Origin: Enoplosus armatus
Taxonomy: Eukaryota > Chordata > Actinopteri > Centrarchiformes > Enoplosidae
Direction: 5' to 3'
Assembly: GCF_043641665.1 (NCBI RefSeq)
Contig: NC_092189.1
Span: 10,416,833-10,480,832 of the forward strand
Length of the DNA stretch: 64,000 bases
Part shown: piece by piece, positions 1 through 13,998 of the stretch
Numbering within the stretch: the stretch's first letter is position 1
Layout of the letters: each line of letters opens with the position of its first letter
Program-made: the position numbers and the translations under genes
Notes under the pieces: generated by a model
Told to the model about the DNA's origin: nothing
Databases searched by the model: none
The model's input: the letters and a program-made list of their open reading frames with translations, nothing else

Positions 1-1237
1 TGACAGGCCTTCGTTTATGTTTCACTAATCTAATAAGTGAGGTCCTATAAACTGCACTGCAGGGATCCAACCTCTACCCTCTGCACACACACATGCATAC
101 ACCTTGCTCCACGGCAGTTCCCTCAGGCCTGATGTGAGGTCAAGTTATTGAGAAGATGATGAGAACTGGCAGCCATCTGTCTTCACACCACAATATTGCT
201 GTTTCCTTCCCACAGAAAACACAAGATGTGTATGTGCGTTTGACTGCTGTGGACCCCCAGCCTCGGATACATTCCTCCAGGTTGTGGAAGCTGGAGGGGC
301 GCGGCACGGGAGAGTGGGGGTGTAAGCTCCCAGAGGACTTGTCAATAATGGGACATCTGCAGCACTGACACAGATGGAGACGGACAGAGGGAAGCATGGA
401 CACCAGGTGAAGACGGAGGACTAAGGAGGGTCGGCGCTGAGGGTAGAGGGATGGGGACGGTAGGAGAGGAGGCACTATGGGAGTGAAGGGGGTAAGGGTT
501 GAGAGCGCAGACGTCCAGGGAGCAGAGGGCATGAGGGGAGGTCCGGTGCGGGGAGAGAAAAAGGGTGGAGGGGCGGCACCGGAGGGGCAAGGGCAACACA
601 CTTCAGACAGCATGGAGAGAGAGGGGCAGAGGGCAGCGTACTCCTACCAACTCTTCAAACACATTCCACTGCACACAGAGACATTACAATCTGAGCACAT
701 GGAGACTGCAAACATTACAAGAAACAACCCCTGAGAGGCTGAATCAACTGTCAGAGAATATGAGCTCTGTATGAATGAGTCGGAAACAATTAAATGGGAT
801 ATTAGTGAAATATATACACATGGAATAGTAAATGATAATCCATTTAATACTTTACACAAGATACACTGATGCAAGAGTCAAAGCGTGGGAAGACCCTGAG
901 CCAAATGAGATGTCATCCACAGTCTGTATCCATAAGTCATCTATTGAAAGCACTCAAGGACACGTTTTCCTTTTCGGCCATTGAGAGATGCATTTGATGT
1001 CCCATCTGGAGGAGGAGTGTTTACACGCAAACATCTGCTTGTCCAGCAAAACGTACACAAATCTAACCTGGCAGCCTCGCTACCCAGCACACAGCACTCA
1101 TGTTCATTAATACAGAGAAATGTAAACTGTGTTTCCTAGAGCAAGCGACGCAGAAAGAGTTGGGTCCTCCTTAAATGAATGTGTTTTAAATCCTCTATTA
1201 GACCCTCATAAATTATAAACATGTGGCGAGACAAACA

Positions 1238-1238
<1 letters not shown>

Positions 1239-1276
<38 letters not shown>
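1239..1276. repeat. (AC)n microsatellite
   Basis: Uninterrupted AC dinucleotide run. A GT run of similar length follows at 1414-1456, so the two are inverted relative to each other. Confidence 0.97.
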
Positions 1277-1280
<4 letters not shown>

Positions 1281-1411
1281 CAACACAGGAACAAGACTAC
1301 ACACACAAACACAGACAAGACCAACAAACACAAGAGAGTGAAAGTGGAAAGGTTTGTGATTGCCCGTCTGTTTGCGTGTGGCACAGACATTTTCATGCTT
1401 GAATGGACCTG

Positions 1412-1413
<2 letters not shown>

Positions 1414-1456
<43 letters not shown>
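1414..1456. repeat. (GT)n microsatellite
   Basis: Uninterrupted GT run ending in a short CACGCGCACA segment; inverted partner of the AC run 137 bp to its left. Confidence 0.97.
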
Positions 1457-1457
<1 letters not shown>

Positions 1458-4159
1458 ACGCGCACATATGTTCTTATACTTCATGTGTCCATAGATAAAC
1501 ATGTGTTTTCAGGCTCTGCTGGAGCTGGCAGAGCTGGAACTAATGACACTTCTAATCACAGTGATAGACATCAGAGAGTGACTGCACGCCAAACACACTC
1601 TGCACACTTTACTGCAACATGCCAGGCCACACGGAGTTAATGATTTGGGATTTCCTTCAAAAAAAGGCTGAAGTTCTGCACTGCAATCTACAAATCTATA
1701 CCCTGTACAGGTTGGTAAGGTAATGCAAAAACAATTAAAAGGATAAGCCAGACAAATTTAATATTTTTCTTATTATCAACATATTCAGTGATATTCAGCT
1801 TCCTAATCTTGTCTGTGGCAATAACCTGAAGCCCATTTGTTCCCACTGAAGATGTAAATCTTTAAAAACAGGTCACAAATACACATTTTCATTGTTTAAA
1901 AAAGGCTAACACAGCTGGACACTATAGTTTTTAGCAATCGTTACTCAAACAGGAGAGTACATTTATTGGGGACTATTTTCATCTGCAGTTTAATACACAT
2001 TTGGCGAGCTAGTGGCGGCAGCACAGTGGATTTAATCAAAGTAAACTGCAGTGCCTGTGTTTATTGTAATGAGGGAACACGTCACCCAGTGCAGCACTGT
2101 GGCTCATTCATGGGTTTTTAACAGTTTTTGAACAGCAACAAAGCTCTAAGACACGGAGGAATAAGATATATCAGGCTTTGGCTGCACAGACGACACTTGT
2201 TAGAATGATCAATTCATTGTTGGATTTGGTCTTTTATTATTTGACAATAAGTAAAATATAGAGTATCACCAGCCTGATCCTTAAATTTAGCAATTGTACT
2301 AAAATCCACATCTGTTCTCTTTTTTCATCCATAGAAAATGACAAAATCTATTGATGTCACGTAGGCGACATAAACATTTTAGAGGAACCTCATTTCCCTT
2401 GATTCAATTCATCTGATGGACCACAACTGCTCGCTACGGAAAGTTGAGTCCAAACAGCGTTTATGGGCCGGATTTTCACAATGAGACAATTCTGTCGGAG
2501 GCAATGGGCGATACAGTGGGGAGGATTCCTGAGGCTTTTGCGTGGAATTTGGAAATAGGGGAAGTGTTGACACAGGACTTTATAAAGTTTGGAAGAACAA
2601 ACCACACTGGCTGGTAATTCAATGGTTTTTCCGTTGGCTATGTGTCTAAACAATGACAGTGGAGACATAGTCCTGTCAGCATGGCGATTATTTGCAGAAT
2701 CGTTTTTTGTGTTTTAACCATCGATTTAAATGACAAAATGAATCTACATTCTCTGTTCATTATTGTCCTTCCCCACAATTCATGTGTGGCTGATTGTAAT
2801 TGCTTTCACATTATTAGTCCATTGAAAAGTCACTCAAACTGAATCTCTGCCAAAAACGTAGAGCTCTAAACTCTGCCTGCAGCCTCGAGGATCAGCGTGC
2901 GTGGAGGCAAAGTAAAGCACGGCAGCGCAAACCTCCCCGAGGGAAGCTCAGCATTTAGAGCCACATTGCAGGCGGGCGATGTCGGGCCACACACAGACTG
3001 AGCCCACATTCCACCTCACCAGAACAATTATTGCCATAATGAGGAAGTTTAAGTTTAAATCAGGAGTTGTGCAGTCAGCAGCGCAGCGCAGAGCCAACAA
3101 CAATGACAGTGACATTAAACTGCCCGAGAGGTTATCCAGCTTCAAAATCTGCCCTCCAAATCCTCCACAGCCCTTCCCAATGTAACATAACCAGCTCCGC
3201 ACTTTTTCAGATGAGTGGTTAGACAAGAATAGCTTGTGTGTGTATGTGTATGTGTGTGTGTGTGTGCTCACATACATATGCATGCATGTTTAAGGCTATG
3301 GTCACATTCAAATATGCTTTTGTGTAAGTAGACTATAATAGTAAAGCTTAAATATGCCAAGCTCCTTCCGGTGGACTTTGTTTTAAGGGTTCTTGGCAGA
3401 GCCTCGGTCCGTTGTCTGTCTGGCTGCCTGCCTGTCTGACTGTTTATCCATTTGTCTGAAAACATCATGTCCCGTTTGCGCAAGGTGACTGCGTCCTTCC
3501 CATCTTAACCCCCCTGACATCTGATGTGTTTTCGTGTGGACACAAGGATTAGCATGCCTGTCTCTATATGACAGAGAAGACGGTGGTGGGACAATAACGG
3601 CCGGTGGGTCGATGCCATGATCCAGCCCCAGTACTGGGCTGGTCGGTGTTATGTTTTTAGGGAGGGGACGACGGGAATGCAAGTAACTCGGGATCACAGT
3701 CAACCTGACACCGCCATCACCGGACCAGCGGGACGACAACGGGCCAAAGCATTCCACACTCCTCCAAACATGGCCTTCACTCCTCTGCTGCAAGACACTC
3801 CTGAGCTTTAGTGTTCCCCAAATGTGATCTATGTGCCACAGCAAACAGTCACTCCTCTGTGCACGGAGTGAAATCGGCTTTTTCTGGGTTGTCCGTTTAA
3901 CAAATTGGGGGGCGTCCACTTAGCAGGAGCAGCCAATCGATCAGGAAGCCTTACCCCCAACAGTTCTGATAAGAGCATGACGGATGCTAAACACAAGGCA
4001 GGATTCTCCATGCCAAGGACATAAATAACAGATAGACTTATCATGGAGAAAAATGACCACAACACAGCTCCCTTAACATGCATAGGCGAGAGATTGCAAA
4101 CATGGTAGCTCTCTACTTCCACTCACTGACTGCTTTGAGGTTTGTTAATTTGTTTTTTT

Positions 4160-4255
4160 GGCATTTCGCTTTATTTGACAGGACAGTAGAGAGAGAGACC
4201 CAGCCTTGACACATGGTACGCGCTCTACCCGGTGAGCTACCGGGGCACTTCGAAG
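4160..4255 (-). mobile_element. Truncated tRNA-derived SINE with target-site duplication
   Basis: Read on the minus strand from 4246 leftward there is a tRNA-like head with a good A box (TAGCTCACCGGGTAGAGCG). It resembles the tRNA-derived repeat common in teleost genomes, whose body contains GACAGGACAGTA-type sequence on the opposite strand. The usual B box (GGTTCGATTCC-like) is missing, so about half the tRNA region has been lost. The direct repeat TTTGTTTTTTT lies immediately outside both ends (4149-4159 and 4256-4266), as expected for a target-site duplication, though it is low-complexity. The family assignment is from memory of fish repeats. Confidence 0.7.
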
Positions 4256-4722
4256 TTTGTTTTTTTAACTGTGAGACTGTAAAGGTTAGCAAAACACAAC
4301 AAAAGAGACCAACAAAATGTCAAAGAAATAAATATTTGACTTAATTAGCCCAAAAACATCTGTTCTCTATTTCATACCACAAATTCAGTGTCCAAAGCTG
4401 ATCTTGATTTCCTGAGATATTTTTTAATTAGACAGCTCACAGAAAAAAACATCCAAATATAGAGTGAGAATTTTAATGAAAACTAGAAATAGTTCTGCGT
4501 TAAAACCCCCAGCACAAGAGGTTACATGCCTTTTAAATGAAACAAGCTCCGTATAATGAGAGTCTATTTGCAACGGCAGGCATGGAAAATGTATTAGTGC
4601 ATTTAGCTCGGCTGTTAGTAGGTAAGAAGCATCGCTACGGGGTCGCTGTGTTTATAAGGGAGACCTTATAAACTGTTCAAGGCCACTTGCTTACTCCCTT
4701 AAGTCTCTCACTTATCTCTCAC

Positions 4723-4729
<7 letters not shown>

Positions 4730-4756
<27 letters not shown>
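4730..4756. repeat. (CA)n microsatellite
   Basis: CA dinucleotide run in non-coding DNA. Confidence 0.95.
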
Positions 4757-4764
<8 letters not shown>

Positions 4765-5307
4765 GACAAACACAGGTCATTGTGAAAGGGCATCCAGCAT
4801 TCCCGACATTCCCGATGGTGCCTGGCATCCTGGCCTCCGTCAGCGAAGATTTGCCAGATCCTCTGCACCACACACTCAAACACACACTTAACAATTACCC
4901 ACAACCATACATGTACAGCCACTAACCAAAGTCCAACCACGAGCTGATGCCTCACTCAAAGCCATGACACGCCAATCAGATGCCACCCAATTTGACCTCT
5001 TTTCTCTTTGCCTTCTTCACTCTAATTAGCTGGAAGCCACATTACGGCCTCTGCCGTGTCTTTGCATTTATGTAGCACTTCATTGCACATTCTGTGCTCA
5101 TCTCAAAGTCACCAGGATGGAGGTTTATGTGTCTTTTCTTCTGCTGAGTTGCCTTTTGACATTTATCGCCACTGTGTAAAAGATAATAAAGGTGGAGTAA
5201 GAAGTTTCATATTCATTCATAATCTCAGCAGATACAGCCTCAACCATTCTACTTGAATAGACAAAGCATGTCCTGTGACTTTAGTCTTTCTATCTCTGTA
5301 TTTATTA

Positions 5308-5541
5308 GGGCTGCAACTAATGATTGTTTTCATTTTCCTTTAATCAATTAATCATTTGGTCTATAAAATGTTTTGTCTGACAAACAGTTGAAAATTCTAA
5401 GATATTCAGCTTGATAATAAAGAAAAGAAGCAAATGCTCACAGTTGAGAAGCTGGAACAGAGGAATGATCTGCGTTTTTGAAATTAATTTTATTTTTCTG
5501 TCAATCGACTAATGGATTAATGGATGTATTGTTTCAGTTAT
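5308..5541 (+). repeat. Interspersed MITE-like repeat, copy A
   Basis: Starts GGCTGCAACTAATGATT, continues through an AT-rich body containing AGATATTCAG and AAGCTGGAAC, and ends TGTTTCAGTTA. The ends are degenerate inverted repeats of each other (CTGCAACTAA against TTTCAGTTA). Related copies occur at about 20066-20290 (same orientation) and at 31782-32100 and 35711-35980 (opposite orientation). The family is familiar from many teleost genomes, but I do not assign a formal name. Confidence 0.7.
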
Positions 5542-5983
5542 TTTTTTAAGTTTCAGTGTTTACTTTTAATACACTTTTAATAAATTAAAAATGTATTTGC
5601 TCCTGTTCAATCTGTGACTTCCTGCAGCAGTTTCATTCAGTGCAAAGCAAACCCACAAGCAGCATGAGTCTTAGTCTCGGTGAAAGACTGACAGGAAAGT
5701 GATTCCCTTATGCTCAACTTTGAAGTATGTTTATCTTCTTCTGGTTTGGCAGGAGAAGCTCTCATTAACATAAGTCAAATATATACCATATATGGACCTG
5801 AGCAAAGCTGGATAAATTAGATTCACTGAGTGATGTGTTGGCTTGCTGAGAAAAATATTTCTTGACAAGAAATTAGAGGGATAAGTTCAAATTTGAATTT
5901 GAAAGAGGCCTTTAAAAAGCACTTGGCATTGATATGGGATCCTTGAAGTATGAGCACATACAGTATGTCTCACACACATGCAT

Positions 5984-5984
5984 G

Positions 5985-6022
<38 letters not shown>
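5984..6022. repeat. (AC)n microsatellite
   Basis: AC run, slightly imperfect at its left end. Confidence 0.93.
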
Positions 6023-6025
<3 letters not shown>

Positions 6026-9000
6026 CAGGAAGCAGGACTGGTGTTGAGTTGTGATCTGCCCCTGCAGCTCCTTCCCCCTCAGTGTGGGCAACTTCTTCCT
6101 ATCTCTGCTGTCTTCATCTGTCCCTCACGAATGCTGCAGCGATAGCATCCATCCTCCACACCTGTCAGGGGTCATGACCCGTTGATCCACCCCCAGGATT
6201 GGCCTCCTCACTCTCTGGACCAGGTGCTTTCATTTCACACCTCCATCTGTCTATCACCCTGTCTATCTATACATCCTACTGCTCTGTCCATCGACGCATC
6301 TATTACCAGCTATCTGTCCCTCAGTTGAGGTGATGATCCTTCTGCTCATCTCCGCTCTCTGGACTTGATCATCGGGGCACTAACTTTACACCCACACTCA
6401 CACACACCTCTAAAGCCCTCACTGTCCACCACACTTGCGCCTGCTGTCTGACAATAGCAGGAAACTGATCCACGGAGAGGTTAATGAAAGCCTAAATTTA
6501 ACACTGCTGCTCTGATCCCTATAGCAAGAGGCTTCATTAAAAACTATCAGGAGAATTTGGAGAGTGCTACTTAGCGTGCTAATAGGCTAACACATGTGTC
6601 TCTGGTGACACATGAGGGCTATATGGGGGGAGAGAGAGTCCACATTCTGGGGATTTGTGGACACCAAATACTCCGGGGGGAAACTGAATGAGAATGAGTG
6701 GAGGAAATGAGTGGAAAAAGAGATGCTTCCTAAGATGTTAAGGTCAGCCCTGGTCAACGGATGGGTAAGTGAGTGGAAAAGAACAAGTCCGGCTCTGTAA
6801 ATAGCAAACCTGGATTAAACTGTCTACAAATCATTCTTAGTGTTTAGTTTAAACTTGGGGCCTCTACTGTTTGTGGTTTTCACAAAAAGACAATATAATT
6901 TCATTCCGCAGAGCCACATATATTAAACAACACGGAACAAAAATGCTATAATCAGCATCAGTTTCTGTAGCTGACTTTGGCGGACATGATTTGTTTTTTC
7001 CTAATCCATCAAATCAAAAGACGGTAAAATTATTTCTGAATACTATCTGGCCATGGTCTGTAGAATGAGAGGGAAAGAAGATAGCCAGGGTTGGTCATGG
7101 AAAGCATGCTAAGAAAAAAAACCTAATAGTGATGATGGGTTGGAAGATATGAAGAGTGAGCAAGAATGATTTTAGAGAGACGGGTTAAGAGAGTGAGAAC
7201 AAGAGTGAAAGAAGGAGAAAAGATAAAGAGGGAGAAAAAGCTGGAGGGGGGAGTGGAAGGAAAGATCAGTTCAGGCCAGCTGATGGTTAACGGCGCATTG
7301 AGGATCATGTTCAACAGTGGTCTGAGACTTTTACTGTCCCCCTTTAATACCCCCATCTCTCCAACACAAGGGTAGCAAATGGCCCTGACATCTGTATTCC
7401 TACTTAGAGAGAAGAGAAGAGACTAAACAGAACAAATGATTGATTAGAAATGAAAAGCATAAAACAGCAAAGTGAACAGACACAAGAACAGAAGACCTTT
7501 GATTCAACTAATGAGAATCCCAGTCCTCTAAGACTGGTTTGCAGGTGTGTGTGGAGTCGGATAATGTGCTGGCAACCTCATTATGGCATTATACGGTTAC
7601 AGTCCTTCACAGTGGAAACATCTTGACTGAATCACAGCCCGAAAAGAACGGAGCGCCAATCAAACGACAACTGAGATCCTGTCAATTGAAAGCGACAGCG
7701 GTGGTTTTGGCTGAGCCCTGCTCTGCCGAAACCAGTCAAACAAAGGATTTGAGAAACCGACAAGAACAGGGGTTGAAGCAGGATTCTGGCTCTTACAATG
7801 GGATTAAGCTTGAGATCAATTTAACCATCAATATAAAGAAACAAAAATCTGTCAAAAGCAGGAGTTTCTGATTGGACATGGTTAAAGCACTTTCTAAAAA
7901 TGTAAAGGGTTGCAGAAGAGAAATCAGATGAAGAATTCGTTTCACACTTCTTTGACTACATATGAATGCATGTAAAGCATCTGTCAATAGCTCTATTGAT
8001 TAACATATATGAAAGCTATTTCTGTCAGACATTCAAAAAGATCTTTTAGGTGTCTCCCGTGCTTGCTCAGTGGAGGAGGCACTGTTGTTCATTACGCCAG
8101 CCAGATGCGGGTTCTTTTGGTCAAAGCGGATGTTACTGATGCTTTCCCGAAGCTGTCTGCAGTGTTTGAGTGCACTTCTATAGGCAAAAGTAGCGTCATA
8201 GCCTGCACACATGGGCTGCACTTGCAGAAAACATCTAATCAGAGACAGGATCATGAGCGTACCTCAAGTGTGCACACATGTCCGTCTATGCCAGAGTGTG
8301 TCAAAAGAAATGTGAATGAAAAACAGGATTTTACTAAAACTAAAGACTTTTTATTCACTTTAAAGAAGAGCCCTGTTTAGCCTGTCTGCCCTCCGCCCCC
8401 TCAGTGTTACCACAATACCACACCACATAGCACAAATGTGACACCACAGTACACAAGACTAAAGAGCCCAATACCACACGTACAATCACAACCAGCAGGA
8501 GAGAGGGGCATGGTGTGGGTCTCCAACGCATGAAGCAGGCCTGTTTTGCACACTCTATGCGTATCCAAACTATGTGAAGAGCACAGTTGTGTAGGATGAA
8601 AAGAGAGAGGGATACATGATTGCTGCAATGAGGAGAAAGAGGACAGACAACAATTGTCTCTTTCTGTGGCCTTCATGGGGGAAGAGGGAAGATGGGATCA
8701 GGAAAGACGCCATTCTTTTTTCTCTTTTTCCTGTTCCTTTCTACGCCTCATATGCTGGACATGCTGGAGTACAATCAAAATCCTCATGGGTTTGTTGGTT
8801 TGCATCCAAAATCTGTGTGTGTGTTTCTATCACATGCACCTATTGCTACATGGCTATGTATGTGTGTGTGTGTGTGTACTGTATTGAATGTATGTGTTGG
8901 CATGCAAGCTTTGCGTTTGTGTACATGTTCATATACCTGTTTATATTGGCCCCAGTGGTAAAACATATTTGTTTGCTCTCTGTAACCAGGTTAGATGCCC

Positions 9001-9148
9001 TCCTCGGGGTCTTTTTGTTTTGTGCTATATGGATCCAATGAGAGTTCGACTAACTCGATTCAGCTCCATCTCCAACTTCAACATCAACCACGGTCGAGTC
9101 TGGTATCAGCGCCTGGGGTCAGATAATGGTCTGAGGGGCCAGGGCATG

Positions 9149-9174
9149 GTGTGTGTGTGTGTGTGTGTGTGTGT
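9149..9174. repeat. (GT)n microsatellite
   Basis: GT run following GGGCATG; no coding context. Confidence 0.93.
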
Positions 9175-9364
9175 TTGCATGTGAGAGACTAAGTGACTGA
9201 TGATTGACAGTTGGCAGACCTGTAAACAGACCAACAGACTGACAAGTAGACAGACGGACAACTTCAGACCATTAAAGCCGGGTCATTTGATCCGTTTTTT
9301 TGTGTGAAGGGCCATTTGACCCCCTGAGCTAACAGATCAGGCCTGTCGTGGAACCCTCAACACG

Positions 9365-9384
9365 CCCCCCCCCCCCCCCCCCCC
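9365..9384. repeat. Poly-C tract of 20
   Basis: Twenty consecutive C within a C-rich 60-bp segment. On the minus strand it is a G run able to form a quadruplex. The exact length of such tracts is often uncertain in assemblies. Confidence 0.9.
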
Positions 9385-12300
9385 AACCCCCTTCAGTTCT
9401 CTTGCAACTCCCCCGTTACCCCCTACCCCTTAAAAAGACCTATAGCCCTGATCCTCATTCTTTCTCCATAGGCGTTTGTTGTGAATCCCAGGATAACCAA
9501 TAATGTGTTACAAAATAAAACAACAAATGCACATTTGTTTTGGGATTTTATCCTTCTTAAATGAAACTGAGTATGGCTATCTGGTTCAGCTACTTACAAG
9601 GTGCACGGGTTTTCATAAAAGACATTACAGAGAACCATCTGTTCTTCTTTGTATGTTATGTGTTGTGTATGATGATCCAGATGAAGACCCCAAGCCGAAC
9701 ATGGGTTGTAGTATAAAGGTGTTCTTTATACTACAAGTGTTGGAGGAGTTTTGACCTCTCAGGAAAAAATAACATAATTTTTTAAACACAATGGTTTAAA
9801 CTAATTTAATCCCAGGAATTTGTCACAATGTACACAAAAGTTGTGTTTCCTGCTGCAAGAAGATTTTCACCACCGCAGTTTATAGCGAAAACTTGCGGAC
9901 AAAACACAAATGGCCTGCCAATTAGGCACCAACTCCCTCTAAGGTAAGTGACAAAACAAGCAGTGTTTAAATAACATAGGGTTTGGGTAGCAAATGGTAC
10001 TTTTAAAAACACAATTTTTAGCTAAATTGCTGAAAAACAATTCTTCTGCTTATTACAGTACCCATTCACCCCATCCATCCTCCACTCCCTCCTCTACTTC
10101 TGGTGTGAGAATAGTGCCAGGGTGCTGATGGAGGGCCAATCCCTAGAGAGGAGGGGTCTGAGGCTGGGTAGGGTGGGAGGGGTGGTGGGGGTAGTGGGTT
10201 GCTCTTCTGGCATCCTGTTTTGGACACAGTAAATAGAAGTTGTTTAGGGTTTAAAGCTTACTGCAGGAGAGATTATGGGGCTCCACTCTTGCTAAAAGGT
10301 CAAGAGGTTGTGAGGTTACGGGCTGAGGATTATTACTGGACATGAGAGGCTGAACAAACAACATCATGCTGATGCTGGTGCGGCCGGCTGCAAACGTCTA
10401 AAACTGAACCTTGAGACGGAGTTCAGTTAATTTGGGTTATTAGATCCATAAACCCTGGGTTGTATTAATATCTAAAGATAATATCTCAGTTCTGCAGCAT
10501 GTGATCTGTCTCAACAGTCTGTCAGCGGCACAGACTATTTTCAGAAGAGGGTCTGGTTAAAGTGACAGGAGGGACCAATGCTAGGCCAAAATAAAAGTGA
10601 GCTGGCAACAACAGCTGTCTTTGTGTCACCATACGCTGAGCTAAATATACATGACAATCATTCCAAGACATGACAGACAGTGAGGGGTTCATCTTTCTCC
10701 CCCTCTCCTCATTTTTCTCCTCTTCATCTTCCTCACACATTTTCATCTTAATGTGGTGAACAATTATTTTTGCAGCAGAAAAAAGAAATTCAGTCTCTCA
10801 CCCTGATGAACGACACCATGTCTTCAATGGCTTCCCTCGATTATATTAAATTAGATCACAAAAAATAACAAGCACAGCTGCTTTGCACTATTTCTGCTTT
10901 TTCTTGATCCTATTAAACAGACCCACAAATATAAATACGCACAAAAAGCATACACACCCCAGCAGAGAGATCTTACTTTGAAATGTTAGGTCTACTGTCA
11001 TGTCTAGGACATGGCCCAGGGGAAAACATGAAAGGCAATCGGTCAGTTTAGAGAGGCTAGTATTAATGAACATGGTCAAAGAGCAAGGGAGAAACAGAGA
11101 AAAGACATAGCATTACATGCTAAAGGCTGACCCCACTTTACTGGGGTCCTGCTGAGAGGGGGAGGAGGAGGAGAGGGGAGATGGAGAAGAGGCAGTTAAG
11201 TCAAGAACAGGAGGGGAGACACCACACAGAAGGAGAAAAACGATCTGAGGAAACTCCAAACATGAGGATATTGTTTGAAAAATAAAGAATAATGGATGGA
11301 GCGGCCGGCTGAATGGGGGCTGGGAGTGAAAAGATGAGTAGAAGCAGGAAAGAGATGTTAGGAGGTAAAAAAGTGGGGACAGAGAGAACGGGGAGAAAAG
11401 AGGGCAGCGAGGGGTTTGGAGGAATGTGAGAGAGGCGGAGAAAGGGGTCAACTCAGGAAGGCTTCCAGCTGCGCTCCCTCCACTCTGATCTTATCTGGCC
11501 TGTTTGCTTGGGGTACACACAGCGCTTCCCTACACCCCTCCTGCCCCTCCGATCTCCTGCAGTCACCCCCTCTGTCCACGTTACACCTCCAACAGGAGCC
11601 ATGTGACGCCCTGCATTTCACCTGCTTTGTCCGCAAACACATGCGCACACAGAAATACACGTGAACTTGCACATACAGACACACACAGGCATCCAGACAT
11701 AAAAAATCCTGGACAGGAAAGATAAACATCTTGGCACTTACGCTCCATTTACCGTTGTCTGTCTTCCCGACAGAGGAGGAAACAGAGACAGATAGAGCCA
11801 ATGTGAACACAGAGGGTTTAAAAGTTCAGATGTAATTAGGCCAAATAAAATCAGCTGATCTGCACTGCAGATGAATTGGAGTACCAGACAGACAAATTGT
11901 CAAGTCTGTCTGATTTGATCAAAACATCTGCCACAAATAAATCAATAGGACATCCTGTGCCAGGAGAGACGTCTCCTAGACATCTACTTGTGAAAAGGGC
12001 CCAGAATGTTGTTTCCGAAAGGTACAAAGAAGTCAGGTCTGAGCAATTGGAAAACTATAAAACACGAAGGTGTTATGGAGGATTTTCTGTGATTTACAGC
12101 AGATAGGCTCTTCAGAGGAGGAGGCTGGCACAGACACACAGGCAGTGATAAAAAAAAGGCAGTGAATATCCATGTGTATGTCAATTATTATCAGCACTAA
12201 AATACATTTTGCAGCTTTAAAAAACAAAATGTGAGTGAAAAATCTTCTGTTTTCCCATATGAAAGACTGAATAGGGAAAAAATGTGTTTGGCTGTGAGTT

Positions 12301-13937
12301 AATATGGATGTTTTCTACCAGCAGAGCAAAATGGATTACGTTTACAGGCACACAGCCTTCACTCAGCGGGGAAAAATCGGTGCTCACAGATCACAGATGT
12401 CTAATAATGTGCTAAGCAGCAGCCAGGTAACGCAAAATTATCATTTAGAAAATGAACAGAGCACCACAAGTATCCCTGCAGTCAATCAGTCTGCAACGGT
12501 TAGGCTTGGATCACTCAGTGCCCTGCATAAAAACATTCAAAAGCATCTAACAAACCCATGTGCTCCTATGTAAAATAAATAGACAGATCCTAAATAAAAG
12601 TTCAAGCACATGCCAGAAGTCCGACCTCCCATCTCGAAGCAAACAAAATGCTCTCTAATTTGATCAGAAGCGTTTTTTCCTCCCGCCCGTGTGTGCTGAC
12701 TTCGTTGCTTGTAGATGACAACTCGAGCCAATTCCCCCAATTAAAACTGCATTAGAGAAGTGCTTTGCACGGGTGGTTTGGCTGTTACTCTCAACAACAT
12801 GTTTTATGATGAGCGGCTTGATTTGGGTCAGGTCTCCTTATTGGCCCGTTGTGTGTTATAAATGAGTTCGCTATTTAAGGGCCAATTTGGGCAGTTATAG
12901 CTGTGTATACATACTTCTTTGGTTTAATCCTTGCTTTAAATAACAGCCCAACTCTTTGTTTAGAGTGTAAAAGGAATCACATGAGGCTTGAGGCAGTGAA
13001 GGCAGCAACTGAATGCCAAGACAGTGTTGCAATAATAGCATATTTGCTTATTGAGACATAGTGCAATTTAAAATGACAGAAAGACACTGAAATGAATTGT
13101 GATATCAGATTCCATATGCACACCTCGCATATATCTTAAATTCTTGCATTTCCATTTATCAGAGTCACATTGCACACATCTGTCTCTCTGACGCTCCCTC
13201 CTGCCGCCGTCTTGCTCTCTCTACTCTCTCTACTCATCTCCGTCTTTGTCCTCGTTCCAAATCACACAACCAGAACCACATGGACGTGAGAAAACACTCC
13301 AAGTAAATAAACAAGACCAAAAACTGGCCTGCTCGGGTCCAAAAGTGCGTCCCTGGTGCCTGGATTTAAGAAGTATTAACAACAAGTAAAACATCGACAG
13401 CACCATAAAAATGTGTGTGTGCATCTGGATATTTCTGGCTGTTTGTTTGGTGAAACCACAGCAGCCCTCCTCTTCCCGACAGTGGCTGCAGCTCCTGAAC
13501 TGTGACAATTATCTTGTAGCAAACACAAAAACACACAAGGAAGCACACAATCACTAGATCACATTCACACGCATCTGACACCTTGAAGATCCGATCCATC
13601 TAAACTCTAAATGTGTGCGCTGACTGTCCAGAAAGGCAAAGGAAAGGAAAGAAAAGAAAGTAGTAAAATTTGAATGCAGTTAGAGAGAAAATGAGAGGAA
13701 AGAGAGATGGTGGACCTGATAGATTGTCCACATGTTCAACCCAGATATTCCATGTGTAACCAGAGCTGACTGGACATCTGTGATATACTCTCCTGGCTCC
13801 CAAAATACACTCAGGACTCATTTTATTATGATTCTTGAGTGAAATAGCAAATATGCAGATAAGAAGTCCCAACAGAGGCTGGCAATGGAGATGGTTGGAT
13901 GGTATGCAGAAACGTAGGAACACACATGCGAGGTGAG

Positions 13938-13938
<1 letters not shown>

Positions 13939-13995
<57 letters not shown>
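13939..13995. repeat. (CA)n microsatellite, among the longest in the window
   Basis: About 57 bp of uninterrupted CA. It creates artefactual long open frames on both strands, up to 191 codons on the minus strand. Confidence 0.97.

Positions 13996-13998
<3 letters not shown>

Noticed and set aside
3383..3919. 178-codon minus-strand frame
   Set aside because: It starts at GTG, composition is unbiased, no domain is recognised and it lies in presumed intron; chance frame.
4211..4246. Functional tRNA gene
   Set aside because: Only the A-box half is tRNA-like and the B box and 3' half are missing; it belongs to a SINE relic.
8009..8380. 123-codon plus-strand frame starting at an ATG
   Set aside because: No family resemblance, splice support or coding-like composition; other frames of similar length surround it.
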